From NCBI GenBank assembly GCA_024274705.1, contig JAJSAL010000065.1, positions 1-63,062 of the forward strand: a DNA stretch of 63,062 nt, in the 5' to 3' direction. Under the pieces are notes generated by a model that made no database searches, was not told the origin of the DNA, and saw nothing but the letters and a program-made list of their open reading frames with translations. The DNA is from Spirochaetota bacterium. Lineage in GTDB: Bacteria; Spirochaetota; Spirochaetia; SPDA01; JAJSAL01. Below are positions 41,535 through 52,800 of the stretch, one piece after another. The position numbers were made by a program, and so were the translations under genes. Within the stretch, counting starts at the first letter, position 1, and each line of letters opens with the position of its first letter.

Positions 41535-42878
41535 TTACAGACCTGTATCAAAGGTTATTGATTTTCCCCTGAAATAGACCAGTTCGATATCTTCCAGACC
41601 GGGCATGCTCTCGGTAATATCGTAGATCGCATCTTCCAGATCTTCAATAGTACCGATGATGTACACTTCGTACCGGGTTTCCTCTGCAGAAGCGGAGATT
41701 GTGCGTACATCCCGTACCCGTTTACGCAGTTTTCTTCTAAAATCGCTCATCAGTCTCGAATCCGGTGTGTTCTGGATAAGGAGATCGTACTGAACTCCCC
41801 TTTCCAGGGCTTTCTGCATATACACTTTCGCCTGGTTCATAGCCATGGGCATTGCCTTGTAGATGGACGACTGAAGGGCGTTCACTACCGCATCGAACTC
41901 GGAGGAGGCGGAAAAGGTCATGGGGCTATTGTACGGCACGGACCCGAGAAGGGTTGCAGTAGAAGTATCGAAGAGCTTGAGAGTGATGTTGGCATTACCG
42001 TAATACTTGCCATTCTCCGTTTCCCCCCGGGTTACAGCGTCCAGTTCGATATATACATCTGCATTGAGTTTCCGGGCTATCCACTGGATGATGGAGACAT
42101 CCTCCCCGGTCTGCTCTTCGTAAGCTATTTCCTGGTCCTTTTTTATCCGGACTATCTGGTCCTGATCGATGACAGGAAGTCCCTGCTCCGCGAGATATTT
42201 GTTCGCAATACCCACAGCAGCTTCCATGAGGAACGGGTCCTGTCCCGACCCATCGTCGAAGTAGACCATGTAGGTCATCCTGTCCACGTAACTCAGGATA
42301 AACCGGCGCTCCTCAGGAGTCACGGAAACCACTTCCTCCGCAGATTCCTCTTCCGTCGAAGGGCCTTCCTCTGCCGACAGTGCGGTATCAGACGCTTCAG
42401 CCGGTTGTGCTTCCGGAGTGGTTTTCGGAATATCCGAACCTCTTGCACCTTTGCTGCCGTCACCTAAAGAGCCGCCTGGCGCCACCTTGCCGCCGAAAAC
42501 ACCGTTGGCCCGGAGCACCTTTTCTATGGCCAGAAGATCCGCCTGTACGGCAATTTCCATGTTCCATCTACCCGAGACTTCACTTCGACGCAGTACTTCT
42601 ACCGTTTCGTTTTTGAGAAACGCGGGAGCCGCCTCCGGGCTGTACAGAAGTTTTCCCAGTTCTTCCCTGTGGGCGGCTTCACTGGCAGGACCGATCATTT
42701 CCAGTACTGCTTCCCGTACTGCAGCGCCTTTTGCCTGTGCAAGAGCCTGTACCATGGAATCCGCCTGTCCGAAACCGTAATACTCAGGTACACCGGTAGA
42801 TGTTTCCTGTACGGTAGCACAGGAAAACAGAATAAGGATAAGTGATACTGAAAGGGCCGCTGTTTTGAATACTTTCAT
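41535..42878 (-). CDS. Lipoprotein of the same envelope operon
   Basis: The ATG at 42878 gives a lipoprotein with lipobox 'LFSC'; the open frame extends 90 codons further upstream into the previous gene and is discarded there. It has an N-terminal FlgT/LPP20-like segment ('EYYGFGQADSMVQALAQAKG'), an acidic low-complexity linker (about 170-210) and a C-terminal ~230-residue domain with beta-alpha repeats resembling the LpoB/TolB-N type. A role in envelope assembly is likely but unproven. Confidence 0.72.
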   Translation of the reverse strand: MKVFKTAALSVSLILILFSCATVQETSTGVPEYYGFGQADSMVQALAQAKGAAVREAVLEMIGPASEAAHREELGKLLYSPEAAPAFLKNETVEVLRRSEVSGRWNMEIAVQADLLAIEKVLRANGVFGGKVAPGGSLGDGSKGARGSDIPKTTPEAQPAEASDTALSAEEGPSTEEESAEEVVSVTPEERRFILSYVDRMTYMVYFDDGSGQDPFLMEAAVGIANKYLAEQGLPVIDQDQIVRIKKDQEIAYEEQTGEDVSIIQWIARKLNADVYIELDAVTRGETENGKYYGNANITLKLFDTSTATLLGSVPYNSPMTFSASSEFDAVVNALQSSIYKAMPMAMNQAKVYMQKALERGVQYDLLIQNTPDSRLMSDFRRKLRKRVRDVRTISASAEETRYEVYIIGTIEDLEDAIYDITESMPGLEDIELVYFRGKSITFDTGL

Positions 42879-42900
42879 ACCTGAACTCCCCGGAAAACCG

Positions 42901-44205
42901 TTAATATTTAATCTGGACGCCGAAACCGGCAAAAGGTCCGCCGTAATTAGCTCCCAGGCCGAAACCAAACCAGTAGGTATATCCGCCGTCAAGAAACATC
43001 CGTGTCCGGCTTCCCAAAAGGTAATTGAGGGAAACGCCGGTTTTAAAGCCGGCATTGGTGAGCTCGAATGCGGTTTCACCGGATGCGGATTTCGTCGATG
43101 TACTGGAAACAAACACCCCTCCAATGCCCACGCTGGCCATGGGAACAACCTGGAACCGCCGGATATACCAATTGATCTCTCCGCCCAGACTCAGGTTGAG
43201 GGGGAATCCGTAACGGCCGGTTATAATGAGAGGGATTTCCAGTGATATGAGGGGCCGGAACGTATAAAGCCCCCTAGAGGCGCTCTGCTTTATACCGAGC
43301 ATGATAACCGAACGGCTTATATCGCTCAGGTCGAAAGCCATGTGGAGGTACAGTGAAGTATCAAACCCAAGTCTCGGCACTTCCTTGACCTGGTCTCCCA
43401 CCATCGGTTTTCCTTCTGAATATACAACATGGGCGATAGAAACCTCCTCCTTGACCTCTTTTATCACAAGGAGTCCCGTCTCATCAGTCACCCGGTGACC
43501 GGAATCAAGGATCCGTGTTCTTACAATCGCAAATTCATCACCCTTTTTGACACCCATATTTTCACCAAACTCGATGAGCACATCCTGGCCCATAATATCG
43601 ATGATCCCGGTTTTAAGCCGGAATTCCGGCATCCTGCGGATTTCGTAGGTGAGCTGGATGGGGATGTCTTCGGCTGCCTCTTTAACAGCCTCCCGGATAC
43701 TGGTGGGATCCAGACCGATAGTATCGATGGAAAAATGATCGATCGTCTCCAGCTTTTCTATATTGATGAAGGTAAATGAAGTTTTTATATCCGCACGAAA
43801 GCTTCCTCCTTCGGTTCTCCCTGTTCTGTAGTAGGTTACGGAAGGTATGACAACGATAAAGGATCCCACAAGACGGTTGAAATCCGCTTCGGTAAAAGCT
43901 TCTTCCCCGAGCAGAACAGACTCCGGCATTTTAACGTTTGATTCCTTATACTCACGGATTCTACCGATGAAATCATTTACATCATCACTTGAAAGCCGGT
44001 AATTCATACCGATGACATCGAACCGGCCCAGGTTTACGAACACATCTTTTATGGCATCGTCCACGAGCCCCAGTGTTCCCTGGGGTACCTTCCATGCGGA
44101 ATGACTCAAGGAAAAAATGGCCAGTTCCTTCCGTTCAGTGACTTCCTGGCTGTACACCGTTACAGCTACTGCAGAAAGCAGGATGAACAGCAGTGCTTTT
44201 TTCAC
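42901..44205 (-). CDS. Outer-membrane-associated protein with CsgG-like N-domain and barrel-like C-terminus
   Basis: The signal peptide is 'ALLFILLSAVAVTVYSQE'. An N-terminal domain ('LAIFSLSHSAWKVPQGTLGLVDDAIKDVFVNLGRFDVI') resembles CsgG/TolB-N-type proteins. The C-terminal ~170 residues alternate hydrophobic and polar residues and end in an aromatic 'FAGFGVQIKY', as in outer-membrane barrels. It lies between two lipoprotein genes in the same orientation. Confidence 0.68.
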   Translation of the reverse strand: MKKALLFILLSAVAVTVYSQEVTERKELAIFSLSHSAWKVPQGTLGLVDDAIKDVFVNLGRFDVIGMNYRLSSDDVNDFIGRIREYKESNVKMPESVLLGEEAFTEADFNRLVGSFIVVIPSVTYYRTGRTEGGSFRADIKTSFTFINIEKLETIDHFSIDTIGLDPTSIREAVKEAAEDIPIQLTYEIRRMPEFRLKTGIIDIMGQDVLIEFGENMGVKKGDEFAIVRTRILDSGHRVTDETGLLVIKEVKEEVSIAHVVYSEGKPMVGDQVKEVPRLGFDTSLYLHMAFDLSDISRSVIMLGIKQSASRGLYTFRPLISLEIPLIITGRYGFPLNLSLGGEINWYIRRFQVVPMASVGIGGVFVSSTSTKSASGETAFELTNAGFKTGVSLNYLLGSRTRMFLDGGYTYWFGFGLGANYGGPFAGFGVQIKY

Positions 44206-44277
44206 TCTTTACCCCCTATCACAATATAACGCATCGAGCGGCGAAATGTAGTTTTTTGTGTCTCTTTTAGTAGGAAA

Positions 44278-46221
44278 TCAGACGTTTTCCCGGTCCGTCT
44301 CCTCCGGAGAAGGATCAGGTTTCTGCTCTTTGACGATGCGGTTTTGTTCTCTCTGGATAAGGATTGTATCCAGCTCACAGGACAACTCTTCACTCCGGTT
44401 CTGCAGGGACAGCGTCAGGATTATCGAGTCCGGGAACCCAGTGGCCAGGGATATCTTTTTATCTCCGTTTACCAGCAGGAGTTCCGGACTGTTGTGCTCA
44501 AGGGTAAACCCCTGGAATTCCCCCGAATTGACCGGAATGACTTCCCTGCCGTCAGGGAGAAGAACACTTCCGGAACCGGGAACATACTCGAAAACCGGGT
44601 TTTCTTCCCCGAAGGATGTTACAGCCGCAATTACCACCCTGGTTTCCGGACTGAATTTCGATAACCCCAGCTGAAAAATCACATATTCGTTGGCTATCTC
44701 AAAATCCGGGATACTTAAGGATGACCCGGGACCGACGAGAAGAAAGCCCTCAGCAGACTGAACATCTCCGGTATACTCTACTGTCTCCGGAAGGAAGAGA
44801 CCGTCAAATCCTTCAGCAAAAAGCAAGTCTCCTCCAAGCCGGTATTCCATAGCTTCTCTGTACACATCGGGATTTACACTCATTCTTCCCTCAGCGTCCT
44901 TATAATATATTCCGAATTCATCGATAATACCGCGGAAACCGGTGCTTCCTCCGATTGTTGAAACTGTATCCTCCGGGAATACCAACTGCGGAAAGAAAAC
45001 TGTTTCCGAGGCAGTCCGCACACCATTCACAAACCAGGAAACCTGGTATTCATTCCCCAGGGGATGTATGGAGAGGGTGATAAGATAAATCCTGTCCTTA
45101 GACAGTGCCTCTTCACCGGATTCGATCACCACCTGCTGTACTCCCCGTTTTACTTAGAGGCTCAGACGGCTGTCTTCACCCAGGTACATGCGGAACAGCG
45201 ACCCGGTTGAAGCACTGGAAACGGTGAAGATGTCACCCCCCTGCTCCGGGCTGTCCATGAGCATCCGGGATTCGACGGAAAAAGGGGCCAGTCTACCTGC
45301 GGATTCCGGGAGAAGGTTTTCTGAAACCGTGAAACCCGAGGTGCCTTCCAGATAATATCCAAACAGACTCCCCCGAAGGGCGAGTTCAGGAGTTCCCACT
45401 GTATTCACCCGCCGGAGAGCGCCGTTATCGGAATCATCAGCCGTATTTCCCCGGAAATGGAAGAGTGTATAATACGAACCGGAAGGACCCAGTTCATATT
45501 TACCCTCCGACGATACAGACGTGACAAATACCTCGGTACTCATGGAGCGCTCCGAGGCAAACCGGAATTCTCTTCCTGTTAACGGCCCAACAGGGAAAAC
45601 ATCCATCCTGATGGAATACACACCTTCCACATCAGGTGCCTCCCACTGGATGCTGTCCCCTCCTTCACTGACATACCCCGCGGCAATAGTTTTCTCTCCC
45701 ATTTTCCATACGAGGTAAGGATCACTCTCCCCGGGAAACTCCAGCCGGGCCTGAAACACCGCAGCTGATCCAGGGGTAATAACAGGAGGATATGACGATA
45801 TCCCCTGGATACTATAGCTTCCTGAAACATAAAAAAATTCGATCTGTTTTTCCCGGATCACTTCCTCCCCCTCGTAAAGAAGAAAATCCAGCACGTAAAG
45901 ACCGGTTTCAAGTTCCGGAAGGGACAAAGGAGGAAGCGTCTGCTCTGCCAATTCAACAGCATCCACGGTCTCGCTGGCAAGGACCTCGCCCTCCGCAGAC
46001 CGGAGAAAGATCTCCAGCTTATCCGGAAACACATACTCTGCATCATAGAGAATCGCCAGGGGAATGGTATCTGAGGGAGAGACAAAACTGCCTTCCCGGA
46101 CAGTGTCAATCTCAACCTGGGTCTGCTCCTCCTCCATCATCACCCCGGGCTGACCGCAGGAGAGGATCCACATTACGAGTAAAGAAATAGCGAATGATGA
46201 CAGAATCGTGCGTTTTTTCAC
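44278..46221 (-). pseudogene. LamG-like lipoprotein gene interrupted by an in-frame TAA
   Basis: Two open frames lie in exactly the same reading frame, separated only by TAA at 45156-45154. The first (355 codons) has a signal peptide with lipobox 'ILSC' and the start of a concanavalin/LamG-like domain. The second continues that domain without a gap ('YLITLSIHPLGNEYQVSWFVNG ... FRGIIDEFGIYYKD') and has no ribosome site of its own, only a GTG. One base change would restore a 647-residue protein. It may be a recent nonsense mutation, a read-through stop or a sequencing error. TAA excludes selenocysteine or pyrrolysine. Confidence 0.8.
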
Positions 46222-46288
46222 CCTGTCTATACCTGTTACCTATAATATCACATTTTTTTCTATTATCAAGGAAGATATTCCCGAAAAA

Positions 46289-46807
46289 TTATCCGTTTTT
46301 CTGCCTGAACACGTAGTGAAAACCGAGCCCGGGATGAACTATGGGAAAAATTTTCAGTTCTTTTCCCGCTTTGAACAATATCGCAGGGCCTAATTCGAAC
46401 TGGAGAAGAAAATCAGTCTGCGCCTTCTTAACCAGATGCACAATCCCGGTCAGAGTGGTTGAAAAAATCCCCTCATTTGCAATATCAGTTACGGAGAGGA
46501 AGTATTTCACGGAAAAACCAAAGAGATGCCTGGTAAATATGAGATCGATCCCAAAGGGGATGAATACATTCGAATGAGAATCCTCCATGACTGCAAAGAG
46601 ATAGGCGAATCCTACCTTGGGCGTCAAGGTGATACCGTCTCCAAACTGCAGGGGAACCTTTATGTACCCTGAAACCTCGGGAATGATAAGGACAGCCCCG
46701 CCACCTATTTCAGCGCCTAACCCTACAGAGAAATTCCGCCTTTCCTGGGCCCATGAGCACAGGGAAACAGCAATGAAGAGTAAAAGTAACAGGTTTTTAT
46801 ATTTCAT
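46289..46807 (-). CDS. Small outer-membrane beta-barrel protein
   Basis: A signal peptide ending near 'SWAQE' is followed by about 150 residues of alternating beta strands, with glycine-rich turns and a C-terminal 'GLGFHYVFRQ'. This matches 8-strand barrels of spirochaete and Bacteroidetes envelopes. The function is unknown. It stands upstream of the LamG-like lipoprotein gene in the same direction. Confidence 0.75.
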   Translation of the reverse strand: MKYKNLLLLLFIAVSLCSWAQERRNFSVGLGAEIGGGAVLIIPEVSGYIKVPLQFGDGITLTPKVGFAYLFAVMEDSHSNVFIPFGIDLIFTRHLFGFSVKYFLSVTDIANEGIFSTTLTGIVHLVKKAQTDFLLQFELGPAILFKAGKELKIFPIVHPGLGFHYVFRQKNG

Positions 46808-46861
46808 GGATATATCCTTTTTTATAATCTCACTACAGTATAATCACCCGGCTTCCCCGGG

Positions 46862-47632
46862 TCAAACCGGCGGAGGGACCTTCTTCTTAGCCCTGAAACC
46901 GTACTTCATTGCCCGGGCATTGACCAATGCTCCATCTTTATCTGTAAAGTCCACCCATGTACCGTCTTCTACCAGGGCCTGGTTCGGTCGAAAACGGATT
47001 TTATAATTCATGTGGGAACATTCCCGGATATAGTAACCAAGATAGACATATTCAATTCCCAGTTCCTTAGCGCGGCCTAAGATGGTGGTAACTGCGAAGG
47101 AGCCTAAACTCACCTGTTTCAAGTCTGTATTGTAATAGGTGTACACGGCAGAAACTGACGTTTCAGTCATATCAAGATGAGAAACTCCTGCAAGCGTTCC
47201 ATCAATATACATGGACAGCTGAACATTGTTCGGTGAAGGAACAAAAAATGACTGTACATACCCTTCAAAGCTTTCATTGAACCCGCCTGGGAACTTCAGC
47301 TTGTGCTTCTGATAGATACAAAAAGCTTCTCTCGATGGGACAGGCGGGTGGAGCTTCCAGGTTACGTGGGAGTGGGTGGAAAGAATCCTTCTGATCGACC
47401 TGCTCTGGAAGAATGAAGCTGCAGGAATACGTAAAGGGATACATCGGTGACAACGTCTGCACACCGGGCGGAAAAAGTAGGGGCCAAAGTGACGGAACCC
47501 GTGCTGCAGCAACGTATCGATTTCATCCGGAGCGGCACGATAAAGGAGAAAATTCTCGCTCCTGAAGGTCTTACCTGTAATGTAGCTGCAGGGAATAACG
47601 GTATCGTCTAATGGTACGTAGCGTTCTTTCAT
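46862..47632 (-). CDS. bpt: Aspartate/glutamate leucyltransferase (aminoacyl-tRNA-protein transferase)
   Basis: The N-terminus 'CSYITGKTFRSENFLLYRA' and the Cys-rich 'GFRHFGPYFFRPVCRRCHRCIPLRI' are diagnostic of the Ate1/Bpt family. 'RHPEMGG'-type and 'LGYYIRECSHMNYKIRFRPNQ' segments in the C-terminal half complete it. It adds a leucine or arginine from tRNA to protein N-termini and so marks them for degradation. The ATG at 47632 gives the family start; the frame extends to 47788 through a terminator and is discarded there. Confidence 0.9.
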   Translation of the reverse strand: MKERYVPLDDTVIPCSYITGKTFRSENFLLYRAAPDEIDTLLQHGFRHFGPYFFRPVCRRCHRCIPLRIPAASFFQSRSIRRILSTHSHVTWKLHPPVPSREAFCIYQKHKLKFPGGFNESFEGYVQSFFVPSPNNVQLSMYIDGTLAGVSHLDMTETSVSAVYTYYNTDLKQVSLGSFAVTTILGRAKELGIEYVYLGYYIRECSHMNYKIRFRPNQALVEDGTWVDFTDKDGALVNARAMKYGFRAKKKVPPPV

Positions 47633-47655
47633 GACACCTGGCAACGATAGAGTAC

Positions 47656-47698
47656 AATAAAAACCCCTCAGGAAAAAGGAGAATAAAACCTGAGGGGT
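47656..47698 (-). terminator. Intrinsic terminator after the 47806-48771 gene
   Basis: ACCCCTCAGG (47663-47672) and CCTGAGGGGT (47689-47698) form a perfect 10-bp stem with a 16-base loop. On the minus strand it is followed by a T5 run. Confidence 0.8.
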
Positions 47699-47805
47699 AA
47701 CGATAATTAGGAGGTGAACATAAATGCGTCCAAACGCCGGTTCATAACAAAAACCGCTGACAGAGAAAAAGGTAACAAGAAATCGCAAGGAACTTTCTGC
47801 AGTAT

Positions 47806-48771
47806 TCAGTACTGCAGCCGCATAACCGGCCCCTGCCGGGTGATTACCTGGGAATCTATCCTGGAAAACTTATCCAGTGCACCCTCAAATGTTTCGTTTG
47901 CAGTCAGGGCAAACAGATAATTCTCCGCGACTTTTCCGGATTTCGTTCGGATCCGCACAACGGGGTTTCTGATAACTCCAATGATCTCCCGGGTAGAGAA
48001 ACCGTTTTCCATGAGAAAAGAACAGAAGGTAAGCTCTTCCACCGGGACATGGTCGTTTTCCGGAGTATACAGGTGCCCTAACGCATCGCGAATCTGGGCG
48101 AAGGGGCCCTTGGAATAATGAAAGATCCGGCTCAACGGTTTTTCACTGTGGAGGATATCCGCATCTTTTAGAGCGTCCCCCATGTCGTCTATCAGGTTAT
48201 GTATCTTGTTATACTCCAACCGTGTACGGAAAATCATGGCGGCTATATCGGTTTTATTGTTGTTTTTATGGAGGATTGCGGGAATATCATAGTTCAGAAT
48301 ATAGCACCCTTTGAAACACTTGATTGTCTGACCGTTTACGATCAGCATCTGGGAAAGGGGTACCCTCAGGTTGAACAATTCGTTGTAATCCATGCCGAAC
48401 CGCTTGAGGGCTTCAAAGGGACTGATGATATCCGCATCTTCGACAGGCTCATGGAAGTAGGTTTCAAAAATGTTCCGCATATGGGGAGTGAAACCATCTT
48501 TCCCCCGGCTGATAAAATAGAGCTGGCTGGCATAATACTCCTCGACAATCCGGTTTTTCACGATAAAATCTCCAGGAATATTCGCGAGATATACCAGTTT
48601 AACGGAACCCTTGTATTCCGGGTTTGTCTTTACCACCCGGAAAAGAGTACTCTCTACCTCAACGCCGTTCGTCTCGGGTCTTAAGTATACGAACACATCG
48701 TGACACCGATTACTGGTGCACCTTCCACCGTAGGGGATAAGGACCGTCGGTTTCCTTCCGATATTTCCCAT
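47806..48771 (-). CDS. Conserved-looking cytosolic protein, unknown function
   Basis: About 321 residues from the ATG at 48771 ('MGNIGRKPTVLIPYGGRCTS'); the frame runs 13 codons further upstream into the divergent promoter region. There are no membrane segments. A Cys/Arg-rich start ('GGRCTSNRCHDVFVYLRPE') may bind metal. I do not recognise the family. It is followed by a strong terminator and is divergent from the RND pump genes. Confidence 0.7.
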   Translation of the reverse strand: MGNIGRKPTVLIPYGGRCTSNRCHDVFVYLRPETNGVEVESTLFRVVKTNPEYKGSVKLVYLANIPGDFIVKNRIVEEYYASQLYFISRGKDGFTPHMRNIFETYFHEPVEDADIISPFEALKRFGMDYNELFNLRVPLSQMLIVNGQTIKCFKGCYILNYDIPAILHKNNNKTDIAAMIFRTRLEYNKIHNLIDDMGDALKDADILHSEKPLSRIFHYSKGPFAQIRDALGHLYTPENDHVPVEELTFCSFLMENGFSTREIIGVIRNPVVRIRTKSGKVAENYLFALTANETFEGALDKFSRIDSQVITRQGPVMRLQY

Positions 48772-48825
48772 ACCAGTATCGTATACTAGATGGAGTGAAA
48801 AGTGTATCATCCTGATTCAGGATCC

Positions 48826-49893
48826 ATGACGGAAAAGAAAAAAAGATTTAAACGGGGTGCAAAATACATTATTCTCGCAGCTGCTGCTGGTCTGTTCTTC
48901 TATGTCTGGCTGCAGAGAGGCCGGGAGCAGGGGGAGATAGTCCGGGAAACAGCAGCACCGGTTATCGTAACACGTCCGGAATACGGATCGCTCAAGAAGG
49001 TGTTCCGCATCACCGGTTTCACGGAAGCGGAAACCATGGTGACGGTCCTGCCGAAGATTTCAGGCACCCTTATCACCGTCAATGTTGGGGTTGGAGATAC
49101 AGTACAGAAAGGACAGGTCATCGCGGAAGTGGACAGTGAATCCTTCCTCCTTAATGTCCGTCAGGCGGAAGCCGCATACCTGGCTGCAAAATCCACGTAT
49201 GAACGGATGGAGAGGCTCTATAATCAGCGGGCGACGAGTAAACAGAATTATGACCAGGCCAAATCCCAATTCGAAATCTCTCAGCCCCGGTACGAACTGG
49301 CAAAACTTCAATACAGTTACACCCGGATCACATCGCCCCTGGACGGCGTTGTTCTGGAAAAACACCGGGAAGCAGGGAGCCTGGTAGCTCAGGACATTCC
49401 CATCGTCACCATTGGCGATCTGGATAACCTTATCATCCGGGCAAAAATTCCGGAAAAGTACTACCCCGTCTTTCTTGAGAAGCAGGAGACCATCAATATC
49501 GAAATCGAACTTCCCGCACTGGGACACAGGACGATGGAGGCCCGGGTTAAAACCCTCTACCCCTCTATCATACCGGAAACACGGAGTTTTGAGATAGTGT
49601 GCACAATTCCCGGGGATGTGACCGGCCTGCGGCCGGGGATGTTCGTAAATATTACCTTTGCCCTGGATGAAAAAGAGGACATCTACTATCTGCCGTTTTC
49701 GGTAATCGCTTCCCGGGACAAACTGTGGTTTGTGGAAAAGGGATCGGATACCGCCAGGGTAATAGAATTCGAACCGGCGTTCTTCAATAACGATTATTTC
49801 CAGGTACCTGAAACGTATAAAGGGTACGATTTCATCATTGAAGGACAGCATTTCGTCCGGGAAGGACAGAAGGTGCGTGTGCTCAACCCATGA
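48826..49893 (+). CDS. RND efflux periplasmic adaptor (membrane fusion protein)
   Basis: One N-terminal membrane anchor (about 13-31) is followed by a barrel-sandwich (lipoyl-like) hybrid split by a short coiled-coil hairpin ('LNVRQAEAAYLAAKSTYERMERLYNQRATSKQNYDQAKSQ' region) and a beta-barrel domain ('RPGMFVNITF'). This is the HlyD/AcrA layout. AGGA lies before the ATG at 48826; a GTG 24 bases earlier is the alternative. Its stop overlaps the pump gene by four bases. Confidence 0.92.
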   Translation: MTEKKKRFKRGAKYIILAAAAGLFFYVWLQRGREQGEIVRETAAPVIVTRPEYGSLKKVFRITGFTEAETMVTVLPKISGTLITVNVGVGDTVQKGQVIAEVDSESFLLNVRQAEAAYLAAKSTYERMERLYNQRATSKQNYDQAKSQFEISQPRYELAKLQYSYTRITSPLDGVVLEKHREAGSLVAQDIPIVTIGDLDNLIIRAKIPEKYYPVFLEKQETINIEIELPALGHRTMEARVKTLYPSIIPETRSFEIVCTIPGDVTGLRPGMFVNITFALDEKEDIYYLPFSVIASRDKLWFVEKGSDTARVIEFEPAFFNNDYFQVPETYKGYDFIIEGQHFVREGQKVRVLNP

Positions 49894-52800
49894 AAGAGCA
49901 AGACCGCCGGCTGGGTATTTCGGACTTCTCCATTCATCATCCGGTAATTATCACTATTATACTCATAGCAGTAGTTCTGTTCGGCATGCTTTCTCTCCTG
50001 GGGCTGAAACAGGACCTTCTTGCCCAGGTGTACCAGCCGAGTATTCTTATCTTCACAACCTATCCAGGGGTCGGTCCTGAAGATATCGAGAAGGAAATCA
50101 CCGATGTCATCGAGAAAGAGATCAGTACCCTCTCAGGGGTATCAAGAATCAGTTCGAAATCGGAGAACTCCGCTTCTATCATCACCGTGGAGTTCGGATG
50201 GGATGCCGATCTTGATTCCAAGCTTGCGGATCTTAGGGAAAAGATAAACAATATCCTAGCCGATCTTCCGGAAGGAATAGACGGGCCGCCGAAGCTTTTC
50301 AGGATGAACGCAAGTGCAATCCCGATACTCACGGTTTCCATCGAAGGCGAACTGGAAGGGAAGGTCTTAAGTGATTTCGCGGAAAACCGGGTAGCACCCC
50401 TGCTGGCCCGAATCTCCGGTGTTTCCGAGGTGAATATCCAGGGTAAGGAAGAAACGGTCCTCGATATACGGGTGAATTTGAATCAGCTGATCGCACGGGA
50501 AATCTCCATTATTGAGATCTATCAGCTTCTCTCATACTACAATATTTCGTTTCCCGCGGGTTCGGTCGTGTTCCGGGACAAAGAGTTGAATGTCCGTACG
50601 TTAGGTGAATTTACCTCGGTACAGGAAATTGAGAATATGGTCATCGGGTTCAAAGAGAACACGTACATTCGACTCAAAGATGTCGCGGAAATCACCCTTA
50701 AAACAAAAAAATCGGAATCCTTTACCATTTCCGGCGGTAAGCAGATCCTGGTTGTGGATATCCTGAAGCAGCAGGATGCCGACACAAAGAAGATTATCAG
50801 TCAGGCTAAAGCTGTACTGGACCGGATATCTGACGATTACAGGGGAATCGTCGAGTTCGGTATCATATCGGACCAGAGTGTTGATATCCGCCTTGCCATC
50901 AACTCGGTCAAGAACTCGGCTATGCTCGGGGGTATCCTTGCTGTCGCTATTCTCCTCCTCTTTCTCCACAATCTGCGGGCTACCCTTATCATCGGCCTCT
51001 CTATACCTTTAAGTATAGTTCTGGCCTTCTCTGCGATGAAGCTGAAAGGACAGAGTCTCAATCTGATGAGCTTAGGTGGTCTCACCGTTGCTATCGGTAT
51101 GATCGTCGACAGCTCCATCGTAATACTGGAAAATGTGCACCGGAATTTCGACAAACATGGAGACCGAAAGATTGCCGCTTCGGTGGGGACAGCTGAAGTA
51201 GGAGGGGCCATCATCGCCTCCACAACCACATCCCTGTGTGTTTTTATTCCGATCCTCTTTGTTCAGGGATTCGCAGGGGTCATCCTGAAAGATTCCGCAT
51301 ATACTATTGTTTATGCCCTGGGCTCTTCCCTTATCGTGGCGATCGTTGTAGTACCTTTCATGTCTTCCTTTCTCCTGAAAGCTGAAGAGTTCCGTACGAA
51401 ACTCTTCGGGAGGATCTCCCGGAGAATCGAATCCCTTCTGCGGAAGCTTACCGAAGCCTACAGAAAAATTCTTACGTCTGCCATTGAAAACCGGACCTTT
51501 GTGTTTGTCCTTGCCCTGGTAGTACTGGTTGTCAGCATCTTCTCCTTCGACTTCCTGGGGTTCACCTTTATTCCGCCTACCGACATGAGCGAAATCCAGA
51601 TCGAACTCGAGACACCCCCGGGATATACCCTGGACATGACAAGGGAAAAAGTGGATACCGTCGAACAGATGGTGCGGGAACTTGTTCCCGAAGTAGACGC
51701 AATTATATTCTACGTCGGGCAGAAAGGAGCCCTCTCGTTGAGCAAATCATCATCCCACGCTTTCGGCCGGATACGCCTTGTGGAAACCAGGGACCGGGAC
51801 CGGTCTTCCTTCGATATCATGGATGTATTGCGGGAAGAAATACCTGCCAGGATACCGGATATCGACATAACCATAGTCAACGGCGGACTCGATTCCTACC
51901 TGGCTGTTGCCACCGGCGGACAGGGATTTGTTATCGAGGTATTCGGCAACACCATGGAAGATGTCGTTGCGGCCGCCCGGAGGGTACAGAACATCATGAG
52001 CCAGGACCCGAATGTATCGAAAACAGGGCTCAATATCAGTTTCAACAAGCAGGAACTGGTATCCGACCTTGCCCTGGACTACATGGGCACACTGGGAGTA
52101 ACTCCTTATGAGGCCGCTGTCTCTTCGAGAATCCTGTTCAACGGTATTACCATCGGCACCTACAGGGAGGGAGGGAACAGTTACGATATATTCCTCAATT
52201 CCGAAATAGCCGGAGAGACTATTACCGGCGATATCCTGGATCAGCTGGCCATCAAATCGTCTTCGGGCACCCTGATCAGTTTTACCAATTTCAGCGACAT
52301 ATCCCTCCAGCCTTCTCTTTCCGGAATCAATCACGAAAACAGGATGAAATCGATCCTGGTAACAGGCTACCTGAAAGAACCCAACCTCCGGGGGACGTCT
52401 GAACGGGTGACAAATCAGGTCCGCGCCCTCTCCCTGCCTATCGGCGTTGACTGGAGGATTTCGGGGAGCGCCGCGGAAATGACGGAATCATTTTCATCTC
52501 TCATGTATGCCATGCTTATCGCGGTATTCCTGGTATACATGGTGATGGTTATCCAGTTCGAACGGTTTACTCAGCCCCTTATCGTTATGGCTTCCATCCC
52601 CTTCACCGTTATCGGTATCGTGGCAGGTCTCCTGGTATTCCGGTCTACCCTTTCCATTGTTTCCTTCATGGGCATCATCGCCCTCTTCGGAATCGTGGTG
52701 AACAACGCCATCGTTCTCATCGACTTTATCAACCTGATCCGGAGAAGGGAGGACATGGATCTGATGGAAGCGGTACTGGCCGGGGGGAGTTCCCGGCTCA

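Noticed and set aside
45154-45156. Selenocysteine or pyrrolysine at the interrupting stop
   Set aside because: The codon is TAA; selenocysteine uses TGA and pyrrolysine TAG.
47714-47920. Plus-strand frame with a strong AGGAGGTG-like ribosome site
   Set aside because: The GTG-started frame runs into the 3' end of a well supported minus-strand gene and has no coding character; the ATG at 47724 stops after seven codons. The ribosome-site match is probably chance.
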